Origin: Corticium candelabrum
Taxonomy: Eukaryota; Porifera; Homoscleromorpha; Homosclerophorida; Plakinidae
Length of the DNA: 64,000 bases
Assembly (NCBI RefSeq): GCF_963422355.1
Contig: NC_085093.1
Span: 210,561 to 274,560 of the forward strand
Direction of reading: 5' to 3'
Within the stretch, counting starts at the first letter, position 1. Every line of letters begins with the position of its first letter. The notes beneath the pieces were generated by a model, which saw only the letters and a list, made by a program, of their open reading frames with translations, did no database searches and was not told where the DNA came from. The position numbers were made by a program, and so were the translations under genes. Below are positions 49,901 to 59,898 of the stretch, piece after piece.

Positions 49901-52565
49901 ACCACCAATTTATCAATGACATGCTGACGTTTATTGTTTATGATATGTATTTAGCCTGTCTGGTATTTATCTTTGCAGGCCTCCTGGTTCTTATTCCTAT
50001 CCACAGTATCCATACCCTTTTATGCCCCAATCCATGCCTGGTTTTCCTATGCCTTTTGCACCATCTTTCCAGTCCCAGTTGACTGTGCAGGAGCCTCAGT
50101 TGACAGCCCTTGTTGAAGAACAGCCTCTTCCTCCTGGGGTCGACCCAGTCAAACCTCCAATGAAAACAGACGAGAGGGTAGCAAACGGTCAACATGGAAT
50201 GGATGTTGGTGAGAAGTATAAGAAAGATGTTGGTAGTGATGGGAGTGATGTCATGGAAGGGAAGAGTGTAGTCGGTAAGGAGGTAGACAAGAAGGACAAG
50301 GTAAAAGGCAAAGGTTCACAACAGGAAGAACAGCAGCAACACAAGTAAGATATGTCTCGCAGTTTGATCTGTTTGACTTGCTTGTCACATTTTATTTGTC
50401 GGTCTGTCTGTCGGTCTGTCTGTCTGCCTGTCTATCTTATTGTGTGCTAGTCTCTTCTTCTGATGTCAGTGAAACAGATTTAGTTTTATTTTGGTGGCAA
50501 TTGAAGGTGTGTTTTGCTATGATTGTATGTTGTTTCATGTGACTACAAATTTTGTAACACTACTAAAGTAGTCTGCAATTGTCAAAGCAACAAGATTTAT
50601 CAGATAAGGGATGAGGTTGCTCATGGTTACACAACATCAGGTTTCCATAGAATTGTAGTGTGTCAGAAAAATTGATTGCTTTTGTGTTGGCTGTTGCAGT
50701 TGGGTGTGTTTTTATTTGACCACGTTTTGCATCACCACTAAAATAGTCTGTAATTGGCAAACTAATTTATCACATATGGGATGTAGATGTCACTCAGTTA
50801 CCCAATGTTAAGTTCTTGTATCATTGTAGTGAGTCAGAAACAGCAATTGCTTTCATGTTGATCTTTGGAGACGGGTCTGTTTTCATGGTTTGTTTTCATC
50901 AAGACCCCGGCCCGGTAATTATACAAACACGAATTCGACTGTTCTGGCGAAAAATTCTTTTTTCATGAATGTTGGTCATTGTGATTGGCTTTTTGTCTAT
51001 TGTCTGTGGTTACCATGTGCAACTAAAAGCGAATACTGTTTGATGATTGGTCCATTTGACTGGAGCAGAGTTGTGGCATATTCTTGAGATTGACAGCACA
51101 TACTGTAGTTGTTGTGTAGTTGTAAAGATTGGAATCAATTCAATCCCTTTTGAGTTCGTTATTCACTCAGTCTGAGTCACGTGACTTATAATGTTCTGTT
51201 TCTTATGGCTTGTAGCTGTAATTTGAAGTTACCGACATTTTGTTCTAATAATCTGTCTCTGTGTAGACAAAAAAATGAAGGTTTTCCACCTGCTCTTAAG
51301 TGAGTATTGCATGTTTTGTTATATATTTGTGGCTGTGGTTTGAACGCAGGTAATGTGATTGTTGTGTGTAGTGAGTATGTGCTGCGTTGTTTCCAAAGTT
51401 GTGTGAGTGAATCCGAAAAGAACCAGATGGAAGGTTATCTGAAAAAGCTGCTGTCAGATGCTTTTAATAGTGGATCAGCATGGTTGAAAGACTGGACTAA
51501 AGAGTCGTTGCCACAGTAGGTGTACCATGTGTTATACTGCTATGCATTTACACACAATAGTCTAATGTATGAGAGATGCATCCCTCCAATACAATGATCT
51601 AGGAGGTGTTGCATGACTATCGATTGTGTTAAAGCAAATTTCTTATGAGGTGTTTTGTTTGTTGTAGACTCAAGAAAGGACAGAAAAAGAAATCTCGTTG
51701 GGCAACTCCACCACCTTCTGCATTGTCATTGCCATCATCTTCATTATCAGGTGGCTTTGTTTCATCAGGTCGTGGCTTTGTGAAAGTTCCTCCAGCGGGG
51801 AGAGGGAAGGTCTTTTCTCAGGGCCGGGGTTTGGGAGTAGTTCCAGGTGTAGGCAGTCGCGGACGTGACATCGTGAAGAGAGGCAGAGATGTAGGCAGAA
51901 GAAGTAGGTCAAGGTCATCATCATTATCAAGTGACACAAGATCTCCTTACAGGTATGAAGCATACTTTGTGTCTGTCGGTCTGTCTGTTGATTGGTCGGT
52001 TTATGTATGTATGGTATGGTATGTATGTATGTATGTATGTATGTATGTATGTTCGTCAATGCATGTTTTTTGGGAATGAGCCCAAACAACATAATAACTG
52101 GAAATTAAAGAAGTAACTTTATGTAAAACAGTTGTGCTTCTATATACTGAACTAGACTTCCATTGTGTTTCTGTAGGTCACGTAAACACTTCTATAGTTC
52201 TGATAGTGGCAGCAGAAGCAATAGTCCATCTGCTTTGCATGTCTCTCCAATAGTGAAGCCACCTCAACCAAAGAAGAAACAGAAAAGGAAACAGAAGAAA
52301 TCGAAAGTGTAAGGCAACAACAAGAAGAAAATTTTTTTGTCTTCATTTGGCTTGCTGCTCATTTACACATTAACTGTTCATAGGCAAAAGAAGTTCTCAA
52401 TGGAAAAGGATGAAGTGCAGATGAGCGAGAGGTTGAAACGGTTTGGAGACATGGTGAAACCTCAGGAGAAAAAGAAGACGAGTTTTATCGACATGATACA
52501 TCAGATGGTGAGTTTGTGTGTACATGTAAAACTAAACAACGGTTTAGTATGTGTTTGATCTTCGA

Positions 52566-52647
<82 letters not shown>

Positions 52648-54004
52648 TATAACAAACTACTAACAGAGAAAACCGGCAAATCCCAAGCAATTACATCAAC
52701 ATCTAACATTAATCTACTTTGTATCATGCGAGCATATATAATGCACAATCTAGTAAACACGTTAATAGAGTTTTGTAAAAGGCAATTAGATAAATATAAT
52801 TGTTTTAGTTTAGCTCCATTGCACACATAGGAATGTGCACAGATCAGAGCATGAACTGACATGATCATCCTTCATAGTCGAAGTTGTGAATTTGCCACTA
52901 AACTTCATAATTGTGTGCAGAATAACAGGGACATTGGTGATGATAATGATTTTGATTGGAGTCAATACGCTATTCATGGAACTTGTCAGAAATTGGACAA
53001 GCCTTATTTCCGACTGACTGCCGTAAGAATCATGACAAACTGACTGGCCATATTGTCGTGTGTCATACTCGTGTGTGTTCTGCCAGGCTCCAGATGCCTC
53101 GCTTGTGAGACCTGTTGATGTGTTGAGAAGATCCGTGCAGATGGTCAAAGACAAGTGGAATGCGAAGTCATCGTATCGATATGTTTGTGAACAGTTCAAA
53201 TCTATTAGACAGGATCTGACGGTAGGTTGTTGTAAATGCTGCACTTGCCATGTGTTGTAGAATCCATTGAATGTGATATGTGACATTTTGTACTTGTCTG
53301 TGTCTGTTTAGCGGTTTGTTATCAGAGGCCCTGAGTTTATTTTTTGTTTGCTTGTGTATTTGTTGGTCTGTCTTTCTGTTTCTTTGTTTATCCTATTGTC
53401 TTTGTGTTTGTCTGTCTATCTGTTTGCTTATCTGTTTGTTTGTTTATTTGTTGGTCTCTTTACCTGTCTGTCTGTTTATCTGTGTGTTCATTTATCTGTC
53501 TGTTTGTCTGTGTTTATTGATTTGTTTGTTTGTTAGTCTTGTTTTCATGTACCATCAGGAAACAAAGATACTTACTACAGAAGTTAATGAATTAACTGAC
53601 TGAAAGTTGTGCTGCATATGTTACAGGTTCAGTGCATTCGCGATGAGTTTACCGTCGAAGTTTATGAAACACATGCTCGTGTCGCATTGGAACAGGTACA
53701 ATAGAGAGACAAAATTCTCAATGTTTAGTGTATGTTACTTGTCTCGTCTGATTAATTAATTAACGTGGTTGTTGATGTGCAGGGTGATCGTGAGGAATTT
53801 AATCAATGTTTGACTCAATTACGAACTCTGTATAGTGAAGACATTGCAGGTAATGAAGCTGAATTTACTGCCTATTGGATTCTCTACTTGATGCTGACAA
53901 GAAACTCCGCCGGTATGTCTTTCTGTCTGTACTGTAACAATGTATGTTTTTGTGTTATGTTTCTTGTCACTGCATGTCTGTGTTTATTTATGTGTGAGTT
54001 TTGT

Positions 54005-54065
<61 letters not shown>

Positions 54066-55592
54066 GGTCTGTCTGTCTGTCTGTCTTTTTTTGCTTGTCT
54101 GTGTTGTGTGACATTATCTGTTTGTCACAACTCTGAATATCTTTTTCAGATATGAATGTCTCTCTGGCCTCGCTTAGTGATGAAATGCAATCAAATCTTG
54201 TTGTAAAACATGCTCTTGCTTTGCGTTCAGCATGGGCTCTGTCTAACTATCACAAGTTTTTCAAGCTCTACATTTCTTCTCCTCTTTTGTGTCCATTTCT
54301 GATTGATATGTTCATACAGCGAGAACGACTTCAAGCACTACGAGCAATAACCAAGTCGTATGTCAAGATGGTGCTTTTGTCTGTCTTTATTCTATGATTG
54401 ATTGATTTACTTTGTTTATGGTTCTGTATGTTTCATCTTACTCATACTCCCATGGTTGGGAAAATATATGAGTAAAGATGATGTACATGCATACAGTATA
54501 TCTATACATACGTACAATGTCATATGTATGTATATATGTATGTATGTATGGACATGTGTATGTATTTGTTAAGAAATGTTGTTATCATTCTGTGTTGCTA
54601 CACTTCCCGAAGATGGATGATTGGGGTGTTTACCCCATCTGGGCTCCCACTAACCCAGCAGGTAAACCCAGGAGGTACATGTTTTTGTGAAGTCTTTATG
54701 GTGATCACTGACTAGAGAGATGGATAGCATTACAGAGACCACACTCTAAAACAACACACTTAATGGACTAATAATCCCCAGTAAAGCAGTGAGATGTCAC
54801 AGAAATTCTCATGCTTAGTCTGGTTTGTAAGGTCTCTTGTAAGCACCAGAAGCAAACTTTGCCTCAGAGGTGCTTAGACGACTATCATGGCTGTCTAGAC
54901 GACTATCATGGCTGTCTAGACAGAAGAGACATGACTTTACGTGATAACAATACAGAGGTGGGCAGCTACTAAACTAATCAGTCCCACAACCATTTCTAAA
55001 AAGAGCTCTCAGTTATAAGTCTCATTACTCTGTCATAAGTGTTTATCTGATATAAAGCAGCTAGCAATCAAAAGATTAAACTTTGGATCATGTAGTTATC
55101 AAGTTTTGAAAAAAGTCTAGCCAGGTGCAAAGTGTTGAGCTGCTTTTTGTATGGTTTGACATCAACAAATGTTCAGCTTCTCCTTCCCCCTTAGGTATTG
55201 ATCTAATGATATTGAGAGTGTCTGTTTGTATTCCATATCACTAGATCAATACCTAAGTGAGAAGCTGCTGAACATTTGTTGATGACCATACAAAAGCATT
55301 ACTACTATGTATATTATTAATTATTATTCATTAGTATTTATTATTATTTTATTTATGCTACAATAAACTCTTTGTTGTTGTTTCTCTCGTCTAATCTCTT
55401 CATATGTTTGTCAGATTTCGACCGACCGTACCTGTCTCCTTCCTTCAGACCGAGTTGGGGTTTGATAGTGTCGACAAGTGCCGTTCATTTTTACAGGAGA
55501 ATGGCGGCATTCGCCACGGCACAGATGATAACACCCTCGATTGCAAGCTCACACACACCAACCTGCTTGCTCTCTCACAACTACAGTCCTAA
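46998..55592 (+). CDS. LENG8: LENG8-like protein with SAC3/GANP domain
   Basis: Fourteen exons (46998-47017, 47069-47170, 49979-50344, 51267-51299, 51372-51515, 51668-51952, 52177-52308, 52384-52507, 52921-53022, 53087-53221, 53627-53695, 53783-53912, 54150-54357, 55415-55592) keep phase and give 675 aa. The N-terminus is rich in Tyr/Gln/Pro ([11 protein letters not shown]). A conserved [11 protein letters not shown]...[11 protein letters not shown] segment is followed by RG/RS-rich low complexity. The C-terminal SAC3/GANP half reads [29 protein letters not shown] and [20 protein letters not shown], then [13 protein letters not shown]. The family is related to yeast Thp3 and acts in nuclear mRNA processing or export. 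The second intron (2.8 kb) contains an antisense LINE. Other introns hold TA, TATG, GT and CTGT tracts and two hairpin or duplication structures. Confidence 0.93.
47318..47394. repeat. degenerate (CTGT)n microsatellite
   Basis: TCTGTCTGTCTGTTTGTTTGTC-type repeat adjoining the 3' end of the antisense LINE in the LENG8 intron. Confidence 0.85.
47395..49740 (-). mobile_element. 5'-truncated LINE (Jockey/CR1/L2-like) in LENG8 intron
   Basis: An open frame of 425 aa at 48782-47505 (minus) holds most of a non-LTR reverse transcriptase: [32 protein letters not shown] and the catalytic YADDT. Upstream in another frame (49510-48800) is the linker and RT start ([32 protein letters not shown]). Still further, near 49680, [13 protein letters not shown] resembles the SDH end of an APE-type endonuclease. 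So the frame changes at least twice and the element is 5'-truncated. The 3' end on the element strand is AATAAAGTCTCAATCAATCA, a short AATC-type tail with no poly(A), as in CR1/L2 elements. The clade within the Jockey superfamily is not resolved. It is antisense to LENG8. Confidence 0.9.
47505..48782 (-). CDS. LINE reverse transcriptase, partial open frame
   Basis: This 425-aa uninterrupted frame covers RT motifs from before the palm ([15 protein letters not shown]) through [11 protein letters not shown] to the thumb and C-terminal part ([37 protein letters not shown]). The open length suggests a rather young copy even though the upstream part is broken. The first Met is not a true protein start. 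Confidence 0.88.
   Translation of the reverse strand: MDHFVFCQLNSFLESNSLIPESQCRFRKDRSTQDAVGILADNLLEAKDNYRCSGVVFLDLRKAFDTVNHQCLLRKFAKCGVVGNVHKWLSNYLLDHWQFVQVGEVKSFRSRCLRGVPQGSKLGPLLFNFYTSDLPLGDLRSSVISYADDTCLSISGNSYNDVLSVLQIDVNLLSAWFRDNLMMLNGKKSKLLLFRKFRDTINRSSLSITVDDVALKPVDSAKYLGVIFDRNLNWRHHLSSAVKKVARKLGVLYRSFKLFNVPGHVAFVRSIIQPDLDYCSSIWNDGSTGISAKLQRIEKRCLRVLDGRRGREPTGDISPILEKYGLSTCKTRHAFYLGSLAHRGFYLLAPREICFRFNKSDISSTYGTRLSASGVILSPLHTEALCRTFFYRVQCFWNSLPSSLRTISNRVVFRYSLRNYICMLD
50531..50886. repeat. diverged tandem duplication (~178-bp period) in LENG8 intron
   Basis: The block from about 50531 recurs from about 50711 with many substitutions. Shared phrases include CACTA(C)TAAA(G/A)TAGTCTG(C/T)AATTG, then TTTATCA, then ATTGTAGTG(T/A)GTCAGAAA and ATTGCTTT. 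Two old copies are seen, with no coding capacity. Confidence 0.75.
51998..52051. repeat. (TATG)n microsatellite
   Basis: GTATGTATG repeat in a LENG8 intron. A shorter related run is at about 54522-54560. Confidence 0.9.
52569..52640. repeat. (TA)n microsatellite
   Basis: About 70 bp of pure TA in a LENG8 intron, likely to extrude as a cruciform and to vary in length. Confidence 0.97.
53285..53545. repeat. degenerate (TGTYTGTY)n tract
   Basis: About 260 bp of imperfect TGTCTGTTTGTC repeats in a LENG8 intron. The three open frames across it are low-complexity artefacts. Confidence 0.85.
54008..54087. repeat. (GT)n then (CTGT)n microsatellite
   Basis: A GT run of about 55 bp followed by CTGT units, in a LENG8 intron directly before the exon at 54150. 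Confidence 0.95.
55142..55297. repeat. ~156-bp imperfect hairpin in last LENG8 intron
   Basis: Arms at 55142-55204 and 55243-55297 are reverse complements over about 55 bp apart from small indels, around a loop of about 38 nt. Shared core: CATCAACAAATGTTCAGC and CTTAGGTATTGATCT. No target duplication was found. It could be a MITE or a foldback transcript precursor. Confidence 0.8.
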
Positions 55593-56021
55593 TTGTTTGA
55601 TAGTCAATATTAAAAAGCTAGAAATGACCCCTATACGACCCCTTATGAGTTCACAGTTGTGTTTATAGGTTAATCAAGCTGCAGTGCGAGAGTTCGACAA
55701 GCCAACTCTTGTGCAGAATCGAAAATCAATAACACTTCCTTACAAACTCGTAATACGTATTGTTAAGATCATTGCATAGTAATGTATCTATTTGATTGAC
55801 TCTTTTGTGAGTGGGAAGTAGAATGGTTTTATAGTGTTTGTGTACTGTGAACTGTACCGTATGAAATAGGGGTGTAGAGCTACTATAGATGGGTCAGAGA
55901 CTATGTAGGGTGTTTTTACTGTATAGCACACTGTAGTAGATTTATTATATTTATACATCGTCTACAGAGTACACTCGTTTGTATTGTTGCATAGGCTACG
56001 ACAGATTGCTGAAATTATTCG
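55593..56021. other. spacer between converging LENG8 and CCP110
   Basis: About 430 bp that must hold the 3' UTRs of both genes. No gene is seen. Confidence 0.6.
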
Positions 56022-57764
56022 CTACTTCCATGTCGCTTTTGCAGGCTTGCTCTTCGCTGAAGTCGCATTTTGTTTCGATGCCGTCGTTGTGCTTCTAGCA
56101 GTTTTTCCATTGGTCATGATTGATGCCTGCTTTTCTCTCTTTGGTGCTGACTTTGACTTTGATGATGGCTTGACTTTGTGTGATGGGACTGTCGGTGTTG
56201 CTGCTTTTATGGCTGGTTGAGGTGTGACTGGTTGCATCAGTGAATTACTCTGGAGCCTACTGAGAGGTACGAGACTCTGAGATCATTTACCATGTACATG
56301 GACTTGTACAGTGTGATACTTACTTTTGTCTACGTTCGATTGCCTTCTTTGTAGCCAGAGACAACCGCAGTGCATCTCCTGAAGTAGTGGGTGTCTACAG
56401 TCATAAGGGACATAATTGTGTGAGTGTGCTTGCATTGTGTGTATGTGTGTGTGTGTGCGCGTGTGTACTCCAACCTGACGAAGAGTTCTCTTGTGTTCCA
56501 TCTGTCTACTCTGCCGTATCAAAGCCATCTGTTCACGAGGGCCGTAAACAAAGAAAATGCTATGAACAGCAGCCCGAGCAGCATGCAACTACAGTAAACA
56601 ACTAGTGATGCCCGCAAAAAGTCAACAAAAGATCTACCAACTCCCTCAACCTGTGACTTCACTTGATCTTGAAGAACAGAGTCGTGTGTGTTTCTAGATG
56701 AAACAGGCGATGTGCTGTAAAGAAACGTTGACAAGTCCTATCACATCAAGCGACTACCAGTAGATTAAATGGCAACAACTGCGACAGCAAATTACTCTGA
56801 TTGTGGTCGCCAGTTGTTGGACCTTACTGCACATTCGTAGTTTCCTAGTAAGGTAACCTCTTGCGATAGCATACAGCCTTGCACTGCTACGTGCTGAAGC
56901 CTTTGGGTATGCTCTAAGGGCTGCCGTATGCTTGTACTGTTTGTCAGTTGATTCGTTGAGATTCAGTCGACGACGTGGACTGATGCGAGACGTTCGCACT
57001 CGATCGGGACTGAAATAGCTAGACGGGGACGTCGTCTTCTTGATCGATGTTTGAAGCGTTTGACTAGCAAGTGTATGTGTCTCTGATAGATTATAGATCG
57101 AAATGTCTCTAAATGATGACGTCATATTGGCATCAACAGGAGGTCTGCTGTCCAGGTACTCGGTTACGACAGCAACTGGACTGTTTTTCGACGAAATGAC
57201 ATTAGCAAGAGATGCGTTCGTGAAAGCATCGGTCCCTGCTGCAGATTGGTTGTGACGTGAGCTACCGCCTTTATTGCCTGGGTTTTCTTCTTGCATGAAG
57301 TTCATTCCTATTTGTCTTGTTTCATCTCTCTTTCTCTTGTCAGCCCTGCTGCAACTATCCAGTTGCTCTAACCTCTGAGCTACATAATTCAGTAGTCTCC
57401 TTCTTGACTCTTCTTTCCTCTCAGCGACTTGTTTCTCTACTAGAACAGCTCGTTCTCTAATACTCGCCATTTCGCGTCTCTCAGCGTCTGTAAGTCGTGG
57501 CGGAAGAAAAGGTTTTCCATTGTAATACAAGCAAGAGACGTAAGAACTATTTTCCTGTCCATCTATGGCACACTTGCTGCCAGACAAGCTTGTGTTTGCT
57601 CTCAATGCGATGGCGTTTGAGAGAGATTCCAGCAGTCGATGAGGACTGTCGCTTTTGCTCAAAAGATCAGCCTTAACATAACTTTTTCAGTCGCGTTAAC
57701 AGACAAATTAATTCGAGAGTCTTACTACGAAAGATTGTTGCGTAAAGCTGCTCTCAACTGACAT
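56022..57764 (-). CDS. CCP110: centriolar coiled-coil protein CP110 homologue
   Basis: Six minus-strand exons (57764-57726, 57671-56796, 56737-56663, 56588-56475, 56394-56324, 56259-56022) keep phase and give 470 aa. The N-terminal signature NGKPFLPPRLTDAERREM with a following helix (VEKQVAERKEESRRRLLNYV) matches vertebrate CP110 (GVAILSPLLNIEKRKEM). The C-terminal half matches closely: IARGYLTRKLRMCSKVQQL, DSVLQDQ, ARAAVHSIFFVYGPREQMAL, then LATKKAIERRQK and a Lys/Ser/Thr-rich tail. CP110 caps the distal end of the mother centriole with CEP97 and blocks ciliogenesis until removed; IARGYLTRK resembles its calmodulin-binding IQ-like region. The protein is less than half the vertebrate length because the long middle is missing. 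It lies about 1 kb from CEP20 on the same strand. Confidence 0.88.
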
Positions 57765-58709
57765 GATTTCGACGTTACCGCGCACCCGCTGATTAGGGTC
57801 CCGGATAATTTGCCTTGGATACACCGTTAGAGCAGTTTAAATTTCGGTCTTTTGTTTTACAATTCTGTCATATTTTAACAATTTTTACACTAGTTTTATT
57901 TTTAAATTTAATTTTGTCACTACAAAGTAAGCTTTTAGTTAGAAATAAATTTGATTGCTACTAAGTGAATGGACAAGCGCGCGTTTCCCTTGGTTACCTT
58001 TTAAGCTCTAGCATAAAGTTGACTTCTCATGTCTGTATAGGTTTAGTCCGGCGCCAACATAGCGCCAATTAAAATCAGGCCTCTACGGATTTAATTACGT
58101 GTAATCCTAACCCTAGGCCTATTTTAATTGGCGCTACACGAGTCTGGGAGGCAGAGGCTAATCTTCAGTCCGTAGCCCCGTATATAGCAGAGGGAATTAT
58201 TTGGCTCGGACAGGCTGAGCCTATGTAGGACATTCTTGTAGTGCTTTCCCTACTGCAGCCATTTTGCATGTAATTTTTGATATAGCTAAGTTCCAAAGGA
58301 GAAATGGTGTTAAAGGCACCTGAGGTTTTCTCTGGATAAAGCATGCTAGGAGGCACCTAAGTTCACGAAATTAACAGTTCCACCATTGAAAAGGCCATCA
58401 CGTGCTAAGAGGCAAGGTTTACACTATCATATACGCGTACTGATGAATGTTTTGTCCAATCATGTCCCAACACAGGTGCAGTATGTAGTCGGACAAACAA
58501 CACATTTGGTGGGACATTGTACTATGTCCTACCGTTATTTTCCACACTGTATAGGCTCTGCATTTGTCATATCAAGATAGTTAGCAAGAGAGATCGCAAT
58601 CCCATGATTAATAAATTGCTGCTTATTTGGCATTTTGTGTATTCATCAAGAAACTAACTTGCTGTTTAGTGTTTTGTTGTACATTCACTAAGAAACTAAA
58701 TCAAACAGC
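57765..58709. other. intergenic between CCP110 and CEP20
   Basis: About 950 bp with the CCP110 promoter and the CEP20 3' flank. The only structure seen is the inverted repeat at 58060-58136. The open frames at 58165-58356 and 58386-58580 have no recognisable similarity. Confidence 0.6.
58060..58136. repeat. inverted repeat, 22-23-bp arms
   Basis: TAGCGCCAATTAAAATCAGG with following CCT at 58060-58082 is mirrored by AGGCCTATTTTAATTGGCGCTA at 58115-58136, about 32 bp apart. GGCGCCAA occurs just before the left arm too. It is possibly the remnant of a small MITE. Confidence 0.8.
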
Positions 58710-59216
58710 TTATGGCGCTGTTCTACCGTTTACAAGCAGACTTCCCGGTCTGGCTACATTCAACTCTTCAGTCTCTTGCAAAGTCTCGACTTCATTCTGA
58801 TCCATTCTCGTTTGCCTCTGCTGTCCTAACGCTGCAGAATGACGACTTTCGTATACTCTCTTCCTTCCACTCATAAAATGAGACAAAATTCCATAGAGCA
58901 GTGGCACAGATGAGCTCGATTCGTCTTGAGACAAATTCAGTTCATTGGCTAAAAATTGACGGTCGAGTGCCTCTCTAGGTTGTCCTGTTTCTGACATCAG
59001 GACCGAACAGGTGTATCTGTATCGGTTGAATTCCAAGTATTCTCTGATCAGTTCGTTTATTATCATGTTCTCGTTTGAAAGAGGAGGACGCTCTTCGCTC
59101 TGTTCGTCCAATGCGTTGAATACTTCTGCACGCACACGAGCTCGAATCTGGCCGAGTACGCCTCTACTTTCCAACGTCTCCTTCAATACACTTTTCAAGT
59201 CTCCCACCGTCGCCAT
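58710..59216 (-). CDS. CEP20: centrosomal protein 20 (FOPNL / FOR20 homologue)
   Basis: A single exon of 168 aa starting MATVGDLKSVLKETLESRGV, the conserved family start; the frame is open further upstream, but that part has no similarity. The N-terminal TOF/LisH region is strongly conserved: RARVRAEVFNAL, then NELIREYLEFNRYRYTCSVL and ETGQPREALDRQFLANELNL, then PLLYGILSHF. The C-terminal 50 residues are variable. CEP20/FOR20 sits at centriolar satellites and basal bodies and is needed for basal-body docking and ciliogenesis. It is divergent from RPL38, with 207 bp between start codons. Confidence 0.96.
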   Translation of the reverse strand: MATVGDLKSVLKETLESRGVLGQIRARVRAEVFNALDEQSEERPPLSNENMIINELIREYLEFNRYRYTCSVLMSETGQPREALDRQFLANELNLSQDESSSSVPLLYGILSHFMSGRKRVYESRHSAALGQQRQTRMDQNEVETLQETEELNVARPGSLLVNGRTAP

Positions 59217-59423
59217 TTCAAATTTAAAACTTGCGTTATCCGGGATACAATATTTACACTTTTCGGGATATACGCAGGGTCCCGTAGTGTACATTCGGTG
59301 AGTGTTTTCGAATCCGTTGGTTTTAGAGCCATCTTTTTGTCTATGCTCGATAGCCAGTCGTATTAACTTTGTATTGGTAGTTCTTCTTCTTTATCAAGTG
59401 CTGAAAACGACGCTCTGCTAACA
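59217..59423. promoter_or_regulatory. shared CEP20 / RPL38 divergent promoter region
   Basis: The 207 bp between the two ATGs must drive both genes. A pyrimidine stretch TTCTTCTTCTTT at about 59382-59393, shortly before the RPL38 ATG, could be the 5' TOP start of the ribosomal protein transcript. No TATA box is evident. Confidence 0.55.
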
Positions 59424-59898
59424 ATGGTGAGTCTCTCTTGCCTCTCATGTGTACAGAGTGTGTTTGACGTTCCATTGTCATTGTAGCCCAAAGAGATTAA
59501 AGAAATAAAAGACTTTTTGCTTAAAGCACGAAGAAAAGACGCCAAATGTATTCCTTACGACATTGGTTTTGTGTATTGTCTAGTAACACGGTTTCCTTCT
59601 CGTCCAGCTGTTAAGATCATGAAGGCGAAGGGCAGCGTGAAGTTTAAAGTGAGGTGCAGTCGCTACCTCTACACCTTAGTGGTTACAGATCACGAGAAAG
59701 CGGATAAACTGAAGCAATCTTTGCCTCCAGGTAAGATATTTTCCTGTCTAGGTGCATGTGTTCAAGGAGGGCGCAAAGCTTTGTGGGATGCGCAGCTCTG
59801 TAGGATGTTGTGTCTAAAATACTGTATGTTGTGGTGTGTATGTGATCTGGTGGTGATGGTGTATGTCTTGTGTAGGTTTATCTGTCAAAGAGCTGTGA
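59424..59898 (+). CDS. RPL38: 60S ribosomal protein L38 (eL38)
   Basis: Four exons (59424-59426, 59487-59547, 59608-59730, 59876-59898) in agreeing phases give 69 aa. The first coding exon is only the ATG, followed at once by a GT donor. The product reads [20 protein letters not shown], then [17 protein letters not shown] and [15 protein letters not shown], nearly the human sequence (70 aa). eL38 is a small protein of the large ribosomal subunit near the tunnel exit. A coding exon consisting of the start codon alone is common for ribosomal protein genes. The gene shares a short promoter with CEP20. Confidence 0.97.

Noticed and set aside
53280-53603. 107-aa Leu/Cys/Val-rich frame resembling membrane segments
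   Set aside because: It is a translation of the degenerate TGTY repeat in an intron.
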